From positions 65,042,620-65,106,619 of the forward strand of contig CM043956.1 of the NCBI GenBank assembly GCA_014529385.2: 64,000 nt of DNA, read 5' to 3'. Shown here one piece after another: positions 31,405 through 43,226 of the stretch. The notes under the pieces are model-generated. The model worked only from the letters and a program-made list of their open reading frames with translations. It was not told where the DNA came from and ran no database searches. The stretch comes from Adiantum capillus-veneris (lineage: Eukaryota > Streptophyta > Polypodiopsida > Polypodiales > Pteridaceae). Position numbers and translations under genes: made by a program. Numbering within the stretch: position 1 is the stretch's first letter; every line of letters starts with the position of its first letter.

Positions 31405-32684
31405 CCAAATACACGTAGATGCTCATAGCTTGGTTTTTTGCCAGTCCATAATTCCTCTGGAATTTTGAAATTCAAAGGAGAACTAGGTGACATGTTGATG
31501 ATGTGCACTGCTGTCAGAACATCTTCCCCCCAAAACTCTAGAGTAAGCTTCGCCATAGACATCATAGAGACAACTCGCTCTTGAATCGTACGATTCATTA
31601 TTTCAGCTATCCCATTTTGTGCAGGTGTGTATGGAGCAGTAAACTGCCGCCGAATGCCTCTTCTATTGCAAAAATCCTTGAACTTTGTGGATACATATTC
31701 TCCACCATTGTCAGTGTGAAAAGCTTTCAGCTTTGTTCCGGATTGGTTTTCAACTATGGCAAGGAATTTTTGGAATGTCGAAAAAACTTCTTCCTTATGC
31801 TTAAGGAGATACACCCACACCTTTCTGGTAGAATCATCTATGAACGTGAGAAAGTAGTTCGCCCCCCCTAGAGTTTTATGTGGAATTGGACCACACAAAT
31901 CACTGTGCACCAAGTCTAGAGGTTCGCCTAGTTTCTTATTCAATGGCGAAGATGTCAATCTAGTCTGTTTGCCATACAGACAATGCTCACACAATGGAAA
32001 GTCTGTGTAATCTAACACAGGTAAGTAGCCAAAACGCTGAAGTGTTTTCATTCCCTTTTGGCTAATATTCCCTAGCCGGCTATGCCACAATTCAAGAGAC
32101 GACAGCTCGGCAACATAGATAGAGTGTTCATCAACACTCGAAACAAACAAAGAGTACAGGGATCCATTTTTATTGCCTTTCATCATGATAAGGTTGTTTT
32201 TGCGGATCATCCAAGAACGATTACCAAAAACTGTAGTGTAGCCAAGTTCATCCAATTGCCCTATAGAAAGCAAGCTTTTCGTAAGCTTGGGCACATGTCT
32301 GACATTCTGCAGCACAAAAGTAGTGCCATTATGCATTTGAAGTTTCACATCACCAATGCCAATAATGTCAAGCTCATAGGAATCACCAAGCTTGACTATT
32401 CCATGCATGGATGCATAAGAGGAAAACCACTCTCTATGCGGTGTGACATGAAAACTTGCACCAGAATCAAGGATCCAATTCTGTGCATAACCCTCATCCT
32501 GTGCAACCAAATCATCTGGAGTGAGATCTAAAGTGAAAATGAGAACATCTGAGGCATCTGTTGTCACCTCGGCATGAATCTCTGTGGGCATAATGTGCAT
32601 CACTGGAGGTATGGGAGACTCAACAATATTGAGCTCCTCAATCTTTACTATACTTTTGCCTTTGCCAGAATTATCCTTTTTCAT
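31251..32684 (-). CDS. Protease and integrase of copia element
   Basis: 477 codons. Protease: NWILDSGASFHVTPHREWF. GAG-pre-integrase zinc motif: LWHSRLGNISQKGMKTLQ ... CEHCLYGKQ (H-H-C-C). Integrase core: LVHSDLCGPIP (Asp), FHTDNGGEYVSTKF (Asp), YTPAQNGIAEIMNRT (Glu; normally NG(V/I)AER), then PEELWTGKKPSYEHLRVFGC. The frame is lost near 31380, and its last ~35 residues are out of frame with the integrase C-terminus, which continues in the 29887-31404 frame. Confidence 0.92.
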   Translation of the reverse strand: MKKDNSGKGKSIVKIEELNIVESPIPPVMHIMPTEIHAEVTTDASDVLIFTLDLTPDDLVAQDEGYAQNWILDSGASFHVTPHREWFSSYASMHGIVKLGDSYELDIIGIGDVKLQMHNGTTFVLQNVRHVPKLTKSLLSIGQLDELGYTTVFGNRSWMIRKNNLIMMKGNKNGSLYSLFVSSVDEHSIYVAELSSLELWHSRLGNISQKGMKTLQRFGYLPVLDYTDFPLCEHCLYGKQTRLTSSPLNKKLGEPLDLVHSDLCGPIPHKTLGGANYFLTFIDDSTRKVWVYLLKHKEEVFSTFQKFLAIVENQSGTKLKAFHTDNGGEYVSTKFKDFCNRRGIRRQFTAPYTPAQNGIAEIMNRTIQERVVSMMSMAKLTLEFWGEDVLTAVHIINMSPSSPLNFKIPEELWTGKKPSYEHLRVFGCEAYALVPKELRRKLDPDHTNASLLAMVQTERWDIVSGTQNQTNSFVAHM

Positions 32685-32691
32685 GTTTTTT

Positions 32692-33494
32692 TAATCTCTT
32701 AGGAAACTGCGACAATCCTTTTTGTAATGACCCTTTTTGTGGCAATAGTAGCACTCGATATTTCTGGCATTGTGGTATTTACTTTGGTTCCTGTGTCTGC
32801 TAGGACTGCGAGGATTCCGCTCTCTACTTTTGCTTTTGTATTTGTTCCTGTCACAGCCTCTTGGCTTTGTTGAACTGCCAGCCATATATGCATTTCCATG
32901 ACTAGCATTATCGAGAGATTTACGACGAATCTCTTCAGTGAGCAATGCATCTGTGATAGCATTGAATTCTAACTTGCCATTCGGAGCCGAATTGCTAATG
33001 GTTGTGCAAAAGATATCCCATGAACTGGGTAGAGAGCATAATAAGAAGATAGACTTGAGTTCATCGTCAAACTCCTTAAAGCCCTGAGATGTCAGCTAAC
33101 TGAACAAGGAGTTGAACTCATTTAAATGACTAGAAACTGTGCTACCTTCTTTCATGTTGAGCTTCATAAGCTTTTTCATGAGAAAAACTTTGTTGGATGC
33201 ACGTTTGCTCTCCCATGTTGAACATAAGCTATCCCAAAGTTCCTTGGTTGTTTTCTTTCCTATGATAGTGAAGAAGACTGATTCGGCTAGATGTAGACGT
33301 ATTGTAGCCATGGATTTTGCATCCAAAAGCTCCCATTGAGCTTGTGTATAATCATCATCCTCAGCGCGCTATTTCAATGGTTCTGAGAGGCCTTTGTTTA
33401 CCAAAACATCTTTCATGTGCTCTTTCCACATGGTGAAGTTACAGCCATCGAACTTCCGAATGAAATACTCCTCCTTTTCTGAAGAAGAAGCCAT
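32692..33494 (-). pseudogene. Gag of copia element, interrupted
   Basis: Starts MASSSEKEEYFIRKFDG at 33494 and matches the UBN2/DUF4219 type gag: TTKELWDSLCSTWESKRASNK and a CX2CX4HX4C knuckle (CYYCHKKGHYKKDC, near 32715-32756). In-frame stops at about 33370 and 33097, and TAA just before the protease frame. Confidence 0.85.
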
Positions 33495-36045
33495 CACTGA
33501 TAAGAGGGTTTGAGAGGTGCCAAACTATGGCAAGAAGCTGTAGAAATTTGGGCAGAGTAACCTTTGTATTGGGAGTAAAATCTCAACCGAAATAGACTCA
33601 AAAGTGCCAACAATGGAAGTCACGACTCGCGGGAAGTAAATCCGGCAGAGTCTCCTTTGTATGAGGAGTCAAAACTCAACTCAAAATGCATATAAATGTG
33701 CCAACTGCACTAACTGGGAATCTGCTGCACAAAACCACTGCTATGTGAGTGCCAACTCGGTGTCAAAAGCATAAATAACCGTCCAGATACATATCCTATG
33801 GCGAGGGTACCGTAAAGGGGAACTCCAGCTACCTGTATCACCGAAGGTGTCTCAACATTCGAGCACACCCCAACTCAAAGAAAACCTCACGCTATCGACC
33901 CTCCAAAGGCTAATTCAGACACAAATGGACTAGCCACAGTCTCAGAAAGGGCTCTTCCGGTCCGAGTCTCAGAAACGGTCAAAAAAAACTGCCAAAATAG
34001 CCAAAAATGGCTCCACACGTAGTACAGTGGGCAGTGTCCGCAACTCAACGTACATGAGTAAAACCGTGCTCAAACAGGCGCCAATAACTACTGCATGCAG
34101 TGAAAGTGATCCCTACGGGGATATCTGCTCTCAAAAGAGCTCAGTAGCACTATGTGTGCGCACAACAAAATACATATGTGAATGCATGTGTTTGTAGAGA
34201 ATCTGCTGTCAAAATGACTGCCAAATCGTCAAAGCAATGTGTCTGGTAACCTGGAGAAGCTGTGAGTGAATGGGCTGAAAAACCCCCTTGTAGCCTGTAA
34301 CCTGCATGTGGGTGTCGCTATGTGCCGATTTCTGCCGCCGGGCAGAAATATGCTAGTCGAATAGCCGCCAAAAGTGTCGTATCCGTAAACTGTTTCGTAC
34401 TGCACAATCGGTGCGCTCAGTGCCAATGCCGGGTGCCACTCTTCTATGATAGAGGTACCTCACCCGTGCATGTCGCAAACACGGTCGTCGATCGTGGGAA
34501 CGCGCTCGTCCTGGGAAAACGCTTGGTGTCTGGGTCGGATATCGGAGATCCACCGTAATGTGCAGTGTCGAGCCGGTGCGCACGAGCGGTGTCGATGCCG
34601 ATGTCGCCTTCCGTCGCCGGGCGGAAGTGGGTAGCTGGGTAGCCGTAAAACACTAATGCTCGTCGGACTCGGTGTGCGGACGTCGAAGTCGAGTGACGAT
34701 GTCAAAATCAGAGAATCGTTGATGTCGACGATGAGACTCTGGTATCTCGCTCTCACTCGGTCACTCGCTCTGTGTGTTGCTTGGGCTTGCTTACAAGCAC
34801 GGTGTGAAGCTCGCCTTTTTTTTGGGTTTTTTTTTTTCGTTCGAGAAAGTATCTTCCAATCTCTTAATCAAGCTGTCTCTCTCTCTCTTACAACTGCAAA
34901 TTTCTGAAAAACTTTCTTTTCACGAGCTCGAGGAGAGGAGTCAGGCGATTCGGTTGCAGGCTCGATGGGAATGAGCCCTTGCACACACACTATTGTGAGA
35001 GTGTGAAATTAAAAAAAAATTGATGCTCTCTGTCCAAAGCTGCTTGCAGTCGTTTGCTCGCGCTGGTTCCTGTTTAGTGTTGCAGTTCGTTCAAGGCCAA
35101 GCATACACACAGTGAGCGTGTGTGTTCTATACACAACACCAAGCAAGTGCCAATGTCCTGCTCGAATTGTTTGCTCGATTGCCCACTGCAGCACCCCGAA
35201 CGTGCTCGATGCCAGTAGCGCTGCTTGATTTTGGTGCTTACACACACAGTGTGTGTGTGTGTGTGTGTGTGTGTGAGTGCACACACAACCTTGGACTCCT
35301 GCTCTCGGTTCTCTCTCGCGGTCCCAATTTGCTGCGCTCCTTACTTGATTGGAGCTTCACAGAAAAGCACAAAGCAGTCAGTGCTGATGAATTGGCTCAA
35401 TTGCAAATGTGTGTGTATCACACACCACCAAAAGGCCTACTGCTTGCACGTGCTCGGTTGCTCCAATGTTTCCGATTAAAGCTTTGCTTAATTCAACTCT
35501 CCAAAGCTCTTGTCTGTTGCTGCTTATTGAATGCCCAACGCTACCCGAGATGCTCAGCGCGTGAGCTCTGCTGCCTTCAAATGTTCACTGGCAGTGTGTT
35601 GCTTCAATTCTCAGCCCTTCTCGACTCAGGCCTCTTGTCATTGCCCAAGAGCACCCAAATTTTCCAGTGCTTTAATTCCCCTGCTCACCAGCTAGACCTG
35701 CTGCAGCCCGATTTTGTCTTCGTTTGTCCGAGCATCACACAGCCAATCTCTTGGACTGTGCACTCGATCTCAAAAGATTTGTTCAAGGTTCACAATGTTC
35801 TATGGATTATCTATCTACTGCTCAGTTCTCCTCTGCAGATCTAGTTTCTTGCTAAGATTCCCTCAAGACTCTCAAGCTTCCCTCTCCTTGAGAGGGGCTA
35901 CGCATGCCGGAGTCCAAGATCTTGCCGATCCGCTTCAGATCTCCCACTGTCGAGCTCAGGTTTGAGCTCCGAGCTCCCCCATAGCCGGCGAGCTCCGTCG
36001 CGTCCGTGTCGATCGCCGGGAAACCGTCGCACGCACCAATTGCTA
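33495..36045 (-). other. Long leader of copia element (2.55 kb, non-coding)
   Basis: No credible ORF. Contains a ~92 bp tandem repeat (33551-33735, starting GGCAGAGT), a CpG-dense part (about 34310-34700) with stem-loops, and a (GT)n tract (35248-35276). The 35000-36040 part is Cys/Leu-rich when translated but shows no family. Confidence 0.6.
34328..34349. other. Perfect hairpin in copia leader
   Basis: ATTTCTGCC, 4-base GCCG loop, GGCAGAAAT. A related shorter hairpin (CTTCCG / CGGAAG around TCGCCGGG) lies at 34608-34627. Confidence 0.6.
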
Positions 36046-36062
36046 CCGTAGCTCTGATACCA
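36046..36062 (-). promoter_or_regulatory. Primer-binding site of copia element (initiator tRNA-Met)
   Basis: Minus strand TGGTATCAGAGCTACGG, the classical plant copia primer site. Confidence 0.93.
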
Positions 36063-36064
36063 AT

Positions 36065-36272
36065 TGTTGATGTGCGCGTGTGCGTGCGGAGTGTGTGCAA
36101 GAGAGGGGAAGAAGATATATGGGGAAGGGGGAGATGCACAGACAGCCACTGTGTGTGTTAGTGGAGAAGAAAGAGAAGAGATCAACTCTTCCTCTTTCTC
36201 TCCCTATATTGAATAGGGAAAATCAAGTGTACAAGGGTGGTTTCCCACGGCCACCTGGCCTACACCCCAACA
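36065..36272 (-). repeat. 5' LTR of copia element (208 bp)
   Basis: Same ends as 29147-29354. No obvious TATA box on the element strand. Flanked by GGGTG at 36273-36277. Confidence 0.95.
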
Positions 36273-36277
36273 GGGTG

Positions 36278-37163
36278 TGGATAAATCCTAAAACTTGTGG
36301 GAAAAGTAATCTGTGAAGAAAAAGATGTAAATCTGAAAGAGTGTTATCTTAGGCACGTTGAAGATAGAAAACTCTCTAGAGGGGGTATTATAACAAACTT
36401 TCAACTCATAGAGTCTAATTAGACCATACAAAAACTCATGATCAAGCTTCATCAAAACTGGAGTTGTGTAAGGGTACAAACACCAAGAAAACTGGAAAAC
36501 CAAGCCACAACATTAAAAAAATGATAAAAACATTGGTGAATTGTTCAAACCATGTGAAACTCGTTATACAAGCTTCAAATCACGTGTAGAATCCACTCCA
36601 AGTCATAATAGCCAAAAATATGTCTAAATAGACAAGTTTAATCTTAAGCATGCCGAAGATAAATCTTCCACTATGAAAGCATTTTTTACCTTTTGACACT
36701 AAGATTGACGTTGTCAGGCTGTGAAAACCTCAATTGTGTGATAATAGTTGAGATAGACCTAAGATAAAATTGTGAATAATTTCACATTTTTTGTACATAA
36801 GGTCTATTGGGCACTAGAAAAAGGAATTTTGTATATTTTGTGATCGGAGAAGGAAAAATTGTGGAATCACATACGGCTTTAAGTGTTGTTGTGCAAGGAA
36901 TTGCGACTTTGTGAAGGACAAGAGAGAAAGCGGTAAAAGCATTGCGTTTGAAACCAAAGGCAACCTTCTAGGTTTGCGGTATCAGTTCAATTAAGTTGCA
37001 TAAATCCATATATGAACCCAAGATCTAGTAGAGTTTTGGAAAACCCGATTAACTTAGGAGAGAATATGAGCAAAGCGTCCACCGAAGATAGTGTAAACCA
37101 AGGAAGACCTTATAAACTATTACGGAATAACTGTCAGCCACTTACTTTGATTCAAGCTCAAAC
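36278..37163 (+). mobile_element. Element E leader, right of copia insertion
   Basis: Non-coding continuation of 28578-29146. AT-rich, with no ORF of note and no copies of the palindrome found in element D. Confidence 0.55.
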
Positions 37164-37655
37164 ATGTCTTCTTTTTTGACACAATCAAGAACTGGGACCT
37201 CTCTCAAGTTCACGCACATCTTGACTTTTTTCAAGCCCAACAAGTATGAAGCCTATATGTATTTGGACCCAAATGAGGACTTTGCAGTGAGGATAGATGA
37301 CCATACCATTGCTTTTGAAGAGGAGATCAGGGCAAACAAACAGGATGACATGGATGTAGACCAAAATGGATTACAACATGGCAAGATACAAGACCCTGAC
37401 TAAGTGGATAAATGGGGATTAGAGTTTGATGCTCTAATACCAAATAAGGATGTAAAGGAGGGACATCAAGTGTTGGAATTAGAAGGGTATGAGTTAATAG
37501 ATGCTAAACCATTAATATACATCCCCATTGATAACCCAAGACTTGGAATTTATTGCTGGGAAGAAAACAATTTTAAGGATTTGGTATGGACCACCCATGC
37601 CAGATTAGGACAACTAACACCTTTGAAAATTGTTTACATTTTGAAAAGGAACTAG
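37164..37655 (+). pseudogene. Gag N-terminal region of element E
   Basis: Two open pieces in one region: one (37164-37403) ending DPD then TAA, the next (37404-37655) with LELEGYELIDAKPLIYIPID. Acidic and aromatic-rich like the start of the D protein but too diverged for residue assignment. The gag identification rests mainly on position and on the clear match further downstream. Confidence 0.45.
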
Positions 37656-38037
37656 CATAACTTCCTGCTCATCTCTTTAGGGATTGTTACAACAATAATT
37701 TTTGTCATGATGACTCCAAAGAAGATTGAATAAACCAAGTATTAGGGACACTCAATCCATGAAGTGAACATGGGAACCGTACAAGAAATTGATCAAGATG
37801 TGGATCCAAATGCTAGATCTTATGACAACATGGCCAACCAACAAGGAAGCGGACCAAGGAGTAGTCAACAAAGAAAGAAAGGAAAAAACCACCTGTACCA
37901 GGGGAGAAATGAGGGACATGAGGACAAGAAGAGGTTCACATGAGTCACACTTACCAAACAGCTAGTTTAAGGGATTAATGGAAGAAACACCGGCTCAAAG
38001 GGAAAGAATGTGGTCCAAACACAATCGCAGAGTCAAA

Positions 38038-39222
38038 CTAGTAGATTTTCAGTGGGTTAAAAAATATAGTGGGACAAGGGACCGATATGATCATTTGACC
38101 ATATGAAAAGTTTTGAGAGCTAAGTGCACAATGGATCTTCATACACAATTTTAGGGATTTGGGATGACCTTGGAGGGAAAAGCCTTGACTAGCTTGATTC
38201 TAGAACATACCTGCTGGATCAATCACTGACTTACCAACTTTGGCCATGCCATTTGTCGCTACATGTCTTAACATGGCCATAAAGCATATTACAATGGCAC
38301 AATCTATAGTTTCAAATAGAAACAAGGAGAAACTGAGAGATATAGTGTAAGTCAAATGAGGGAGTACATTAACAAATTCCCATAGTTGGATATTCCAACC
38401 AAGGAAAGACTAGTGTCACTATTTCTAGAGGGATTATAAAACAAAGATTTTCATGCAATTTTGTATAGTAAAAACCACACGACTTGGGAAGCATGTAGTT
38501 TAGATGCAATGGACTTGAGTGATAACTATGAGATCTTCAATGAGAAAATCAAATCTAAGGATACTCAGAGCGATCGAAACATATCCGTTGTGCTAGCACA
38601 AGTATGTTTAACAAATATAGCTCCTACCAATGCGATAGAGGACATGATTAAACGAATGAACAATATAATGAACAACATGCAAAAAATGCCAATGTGAGGC
38701 CCAGTGTAGGGACAACCTATGGGGGACAACAAAGGCAATTAAAATGGTGCGCTATTGAAGGGAAACGGGAAAGTTATGAGACAAATGAGTGCTACTACAA
38801 ACCAAAATATGATGGAAATGTCCATTATGTGCCAATGAGTCCATAGGGGTAGTCCATGTATAGATACCCTTTCAATATGACACCCATGCAAAGATCCCCA
38901 TGAATGTGGAGTGACCTCAACCAGTATTAGGTTAGCCACATCCAACTCCAGGGAGTATATCTATACCAATCAAGTGCATGGTGTCTGAAGAACAAACTGA
39001 GGAACATGTGCTAGTACCCATTACTTCATATCCTGAGGCTAGTTCTATAACAATGGGGATAGAAGAGGAGTGGTATATCCAATCTACTCTAGTTCCTATC
39101 GAGCCAATGTGCCAAGCACCCAGTGATATAGCACCTATTTACTTTACTACAAACCAGGGGGCAATCCTAAACCAAAAAGTGGAAATTTTCACAATTGTGG
39201 AGCGGATGACCATTGGAGTGTG
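38038..39222 (+). pseudogene. Gag core and zinc-knuckle region of element E
   Basis: FQWVKKYSGTRDRYDHLT matches VQKWVNKKYTGNRDPRDHV of element D; FGMTLEGKALT matches the FGLSLEDDAAT motif. Further on, a CAIEGKRESYETNECYYKP match to CAIEQKWTNHGTEECYYNK of D (~38745-38800), and finally HNCGADDHW at 39190-39216, a decayed zinc knuckle. Many stops. Sequence ends abruptly where chromovirus F begins (~39222). Confidence 0.7.
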
Positions 39223-40773
39223 GTGAGTTTGGTGAGTCTCCTCCTCTTGGATTTCAACCAAGGTAGCTCTAGGAGGATCATGGCGGGTGTTCTTTTGGGG
39301 ACAAGCGCGGTACGCATGCCCTTGTTTTCCACACTTGAAACACCGGTCATCCTCGCGATAACACTCAAGCTCTTCAGGACAGAGTTTGTTTTTACCTTTG
39401 TAAACTCCCTTCTCTTTAGCTTTTTTGGAGTTTCCCTTAGGAGACTTTTGGAAATTGTCCTTCCCCTTAGGCTAGTTGGAACCCTTGTTTTCCGTGGGCT
39501 TATTATTTCTTTTAGCCCCCGTTTGGAAATTGATTCCAGAGGCCACCATAGTATGGTGTATTACCGCCGATATGGTACGTGGCCTTTGGGAATTGACATA
39601 CTCCGTCATTTCTTCGGTTAAGCCCACACAAAATTGTTGCTTTTGCTCTCCAAAATCGAACTTTTTGAAGATAGTGGCTTTGAGTTGTAGGTCCCAAAAC
39701 CTGTCTACATATTTGTGGATGGATTCATAGGGAGAGAGCTTTAAGCTTCGCCATTCGGTGAGTACTTTGTCTTTGGCATCGGTGGCCACAAACTGCTTCA
39801 TATTGGAAGCTCTTAAAGCTTTTCAGGTTTGTGGAGCTTCACCATTGGCTCGTAGGCTAGACCGCCATTGCCTGGCGGACTTTTGAAAGTGCATAGCTAC
39901 ATGGCATAGCTTAGAGGACTCCATGAAGCCCTCATGTCAGAACGCGCATCAAATTGTTGGATAAAGGCCAAGACTTTGTCCTTAGCACCGAAGGTGCCAT
40001 CATAGGTAAGGAAAGAGATGCTCTTCCCTCCCTCTTTGAACTTCTTTAGCTTGGACGACCTCTTTCATGCGGCATAGGATTTCCTATGGATGGTTCAAAG
40101 GTTGCACCATCACTTTCTTCAAAAGGTGAAGAATTTGAGGAAGGTGGAGAAGAGGGTGGCCTATTTCTTGACTTTTCTTGTCTTGATCTTCATCTTCTTC
40201 ACCATCACTTTCATAAGAGGAAGAGGATGAAGAAGATGGAGAAGAGGATGTCCTCTTTCTTGCCTTTTTCTTCTCTTGTTTTTTGTCATCCCTCTTTGAA
40301 TTATGGTGTGGAGAAGGGCGCGATGGTCTTCTCTATTTTGGAGGTGATGGAGACCGTTTAGCCCGCCGTCTTCGTGGATCCATCTCCACCGAGGTGGAGG
40401 GAGACTCACTTCTTTCTCGTTCCTTCGGTGGAGGCTCTTGAGTTCTCCTTCGAGAAGGATATGCATCATGAAGAAGTAAATTCTTGAGCCCTTCGTATGG
40501 ATTCTCTTCTTCTTCCCGAATTGGAGAGAGAACTCTTTTGGAAGTCTCACAAGGAGGCTTCCTAGGTGTTCTCTCGTCATGGTGGGGAGCTTGGAGAATC
40601 CCATCAGCACAGAGCTGCCATTGCACTTCACTTTGGAGAGATGGATTGCCCATAACTTGTTGAAACCTAGAAACAAGATAGTTAACAAGCATCGGGGCAT
40701 CATTAGTAACTTGCTCATTAGCAAAATCAAAGTTATCAACATTAATTTCACTCTCTTTACTATTGTCAACCAT
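39223..40773 (-). pseudogene. Gag of chromovirus F
   Basis: ATG at 40771-40773. Order: N-terminal segment (MVDNSKESEINVDNFDF), Arg/Ser/Pro-rich region (RRRAKRSPSPPK) and a Ser/Asp/Glu stretch; retrotransposon-gag domain (ARQWRSSLRANGEAP, then TEWRSLKLSPYESIHKYVDRF, FVGLTEE-type end); Lys-rich linker; zinc knuckle CFKCGKQGHAYRAC near 39325-39370. Several stops and frame shifts between 40330 and 39800. Known role: RNA binding and particle formation. Confidence 0.78.
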
Positions 40774-41170
40774 TCTAACAACTTTTAGATGTAAACGTTT
40801 TAGGTGTACTTTGGCACTTCAAGCCCTAGTTACTACTCCTCTTTACCCCTTTAGAAAAAGCACTCAAGCTACTGTACCCATGGCTCGAATACCATTAATT
40901 GCAAGGAATAGAAGAGAGGGTCATTCAACACCAAAACAGCACTGGCTCCTGTCAAGCTTCTAATAGCTCAATAGTGGTTAAGCCGTAGGCAAGCCCCGTA
41001 GAACTCCACTATTAAGACCATAGCTCTCGACGGTCATGCCCCGTCAGCTATACGAAGGCACGCGCACTGCAAGGCTGAAAAGTCCCTATTCACTTACTCA
41101 CAGACAATTAATAATACCAACCATTTATACCTAGCTTGAGGACCTCCCTTCTTGAGCAAGACAAGAGAAA

Positions 41171-41188
41171 CCGTGTGCTCTGATACCA
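41171..41188 (-). promoter_or_regulatory. Primer-binding site of chromovirus F (initiator tRNA-Met)
   Basis: Minus strand TGGTATCAGAGCACACGG, one base from the LTR end. Confidence 0.93.
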
Positions 41189-41386
41189 ATGTAACATTTA
41201 ATGGCCTAGTAACTTGTGTGTACCAGAAATTAATATGAACATAGTGGGCATTTCATTAGAATAGATTCCTAATGAGAATTACAAGAGTGCTTAGGTGGAG
41301 AGAGAAACAAAAAGCATAACACCTAGTTAGATAGCATAAACAATACTTTAAGAAAAGAGAGAAATTAAGCTATTGACAACATTTGA

Positions 41387-41412
41387 GGACCGGATTTACA
41401 TGGAGCCGGTCC
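41387..41412 (-). other. Conserved LTR hairpin, copy in F
   Basis: GGACCGG, 12-base loop, CCGGTCC, followed on the minus strand side by a G-run. Same position as in G and the solo LTR. Confidence 0.65.
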
Positions 41413-42383
41413 CCCCTCCAAAAGGCTTTGTATTATGGTTTCTCCCTTCAAGAGAGACATTGTATAATACAATTCTTTGTGTTCCTTCAAGACTAGGTAG
41501 TGCAATGAAGATGAAAGCTTCATGCAGTAAGAAAAACACTTATCAAACACAACATCAATTATCTCCGGTCTCAGACCCAAGACCTCACACACCTTCGAAG
41601 ATGGTGAGAGCTAGTGGGGTATGAGAGTAGATTGAGAGGAACAAGGAGTATTCTTACGAGAAAGATGTACATCTCCTCACATAATCACTCATATTAGCAT
41701 AGCTTAGCTTAGTAATTAGCATGGTAGAGGATATGAGCATGCATTGAAGCTTGGCTCTTGGTTGGATTTGCATCACAAAGCCAAGAGTTGTTGGTGTAGG
41801 CCTCCCTTCTCACAAGCTTGGAGTAGGTGGTAAGCTTTCCATTAAAGCTTGAGAAGGAGAGAGAGTCTTGTTTACTTCACACATGAGATTGTGTGAGTGT
41901 GTGTGTCCATAATGCCTTGCAAAAATCAGCCACCTCTCTCTCTTGGTCAACCCCTCTTGCTATTTGCTCATGCTACAGTCTCATTGCACCTCCCTAGGGC
42001 TAGCCAATGATAATTAAGCAGTATAAGTGATAGCCTTCTGACATGTGTCCCCCTTTCTCATTTTGTGAGAGCTTTATGTAATTAATAAATTCAAATAAAC
42101 TCTCATTGGACCTCTTTGCCTCCTGGCCAATAGGAATCAGGAAATCCATTGGGTTGCTGAATGCTCATTGGACCCCTTGGGAGACTGTCCAATAGTCTTC
42201 TAGAGAGCTTAATTCTCATTGGTTCTTTTATTAAGTGTTTTTAAATTAATAAAACCAGATTTACTCTAGCCTAATTCTCATTGGTCCACCTCCAAGGCCA
42301 TCCAATAGGAATTGGGTACACCTTGTGGGCATCTGGGCTAGGGAGATGACATGTGTCCCTCATTCCCTTTGTGTAAAGGGAGC

Positions 42384-42386
<3 letters not shown>

Positions 42387-42457
<71 letters not shown>
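42387..42457. repeat. (GT)n microsatellite in LTR of F
   Basis: About 70 bases of uninterrupted TG. Confidence 0.97.
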
Positions 42458-42458
<1 letters not shown>

Positions 42459-42835
42459 TTTCTCTCTCATCCCCTACTCCCAAGGCTTGCCCCCTCCTAT
42501 GTAGGGATTGATAAAGACTTTTGGGACACACACAAGGCATCCAATTCCCCCCATGCTTGACCTTTGGACACAACCTTTGATTTTTGGAACCTTAGCATTT
42601 TGGAAGTCTTAATGGGCTGAACCTTAAATTCTTTTAAGCCCATTGTTGCACATGGATCTTTTGTAGATGGCCCCCCCTTTGGATCCCTATTTTCCCTCCT
42701 TTGGATCCCTACTGTGGTCGGTCTGCTAGCTTAACCAATATTCTAGCTTTTTCTCCCCTGGCACTTCCCCATATTAAATGATCAGTTTAACATAAGAAAA
42801 TCATTTAGGAGAATTAGATATTGATTATTATGACA

Positions 42836-43226
42836 ACAAGCAATGAAAAATTCTGGAAGAGAGTCATCAACAACAATCAAGAGTAGCTCACACAATGCTT
42901 CGATGTTGGCGACCTATTGCAGACAACTCAAGGTGCAGTGGACCTTAAAAGCAAACCCATCATAAAGTCCACGTCACAAAGAGGATCAATTCTACAAACT
43001 GAAAAACATAAAAATCCATCTTCACAATGGTCAAGATTGGCAACAAAGGGAAGAATGCGCAACAAAATGCAAAGTTACCTCAAAAATTGAAGTCCAATTA
43101 TGCATCAACAAGACAAAAGATATGAAGCACCCAAGGAAGGAGGGAGCATCATCCACGATAAAATACTACCAAGCTAAAGACCAACCTTCAAGACAAACAT
43201 GAAGAAAACCCTATGACAAGACTGCA
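42836..43226 (+). mobile_element. Probable 3' non-coding end of a Tat-type element (part of E)
   Basis: Purine-rich, no clear ORF. After the solo LTR it resumes at 45116 and leads into a polypurine tract and LTR, so it is the end of the internal region of that element. It may be E, but no coding match proves this. Confidence 0.5.
43222..43226. other. Target-site duplication of solo LTR (CTGCA)
   Basis: CTGCA here and at 45111-45115. Confidence 0.93.

Larger units (their letters stand above)
29147..36272 (-). mobile_element. Ty1/copia retrotransposon, complete (7.1 kb), minus strand
   Basis: 208 bp LTRs with four differences, exact 5 bp target duplication, initiator-Met PBS and PPT. Reading leftward: 2.5 kb leader, gag, protease, integrase, RT, RNase H, which is the copia order (integrase before RT). 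Stops and a frameshift interrupt gag and pol. Inserted into element E. The short LTR with a long G/C-rich leader is unusual. Confidence 0.95.
39223..42835 (-). mobile_element. Element F: 5' end of a chromovirus (LTR and gag), truncated, minus strand
   Basis: 5' LTR 41190-42835, PBS 41171-41188, gag 40773 to ~39230; sequence stops just after the gag zinc knuckle at the junction with E. No protease or pol. LTR related to G and to the solo LTR. It lies in inverse orientation to the solo LTR 391 bp away. Confidence 0.85.
41190..42835 (-). repeat. 5' LTR of chromovirus F (1,646 bp)
   Basis: On the minus strand TGTCATAATAATC ... AAATGTTACA. Aligns along nearly its full length with the solo LTR at 43227-45110. 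Contains a long (GT)n tract (42387-42457) where the solo LTR has only a short CACACACAC phrase. Confidence 0.9.

Noticed and set aside
32690-32700. Programmed -1 frameshift (A-run then AAC) at the copia gag-pol junction
   Set aside because: The TAA stop precedes the slippery run and both sides are in the same frame, so a plain nonsense mutation explains it.
35122-35844. 240-codon Cys/Leu-rich ORF on the plus strand
   Set aside because: Antisense to the copia leader, contains a GT tract, no domain; probably chance in G/C-rich DNA. Could be captured host DNA, but nothing supports it.
40161-40781. 206-codon ORF on the minus strand overlapping gag of F
   Set aside because: Overlaps the 40333-40773 gag frame; the gag frame shows family motifs and this one does not.
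42387-42457. CRISPR-like or telomeric array
   Set aside because: Simple dinucleotide tract, no spacers and no telomere motif.
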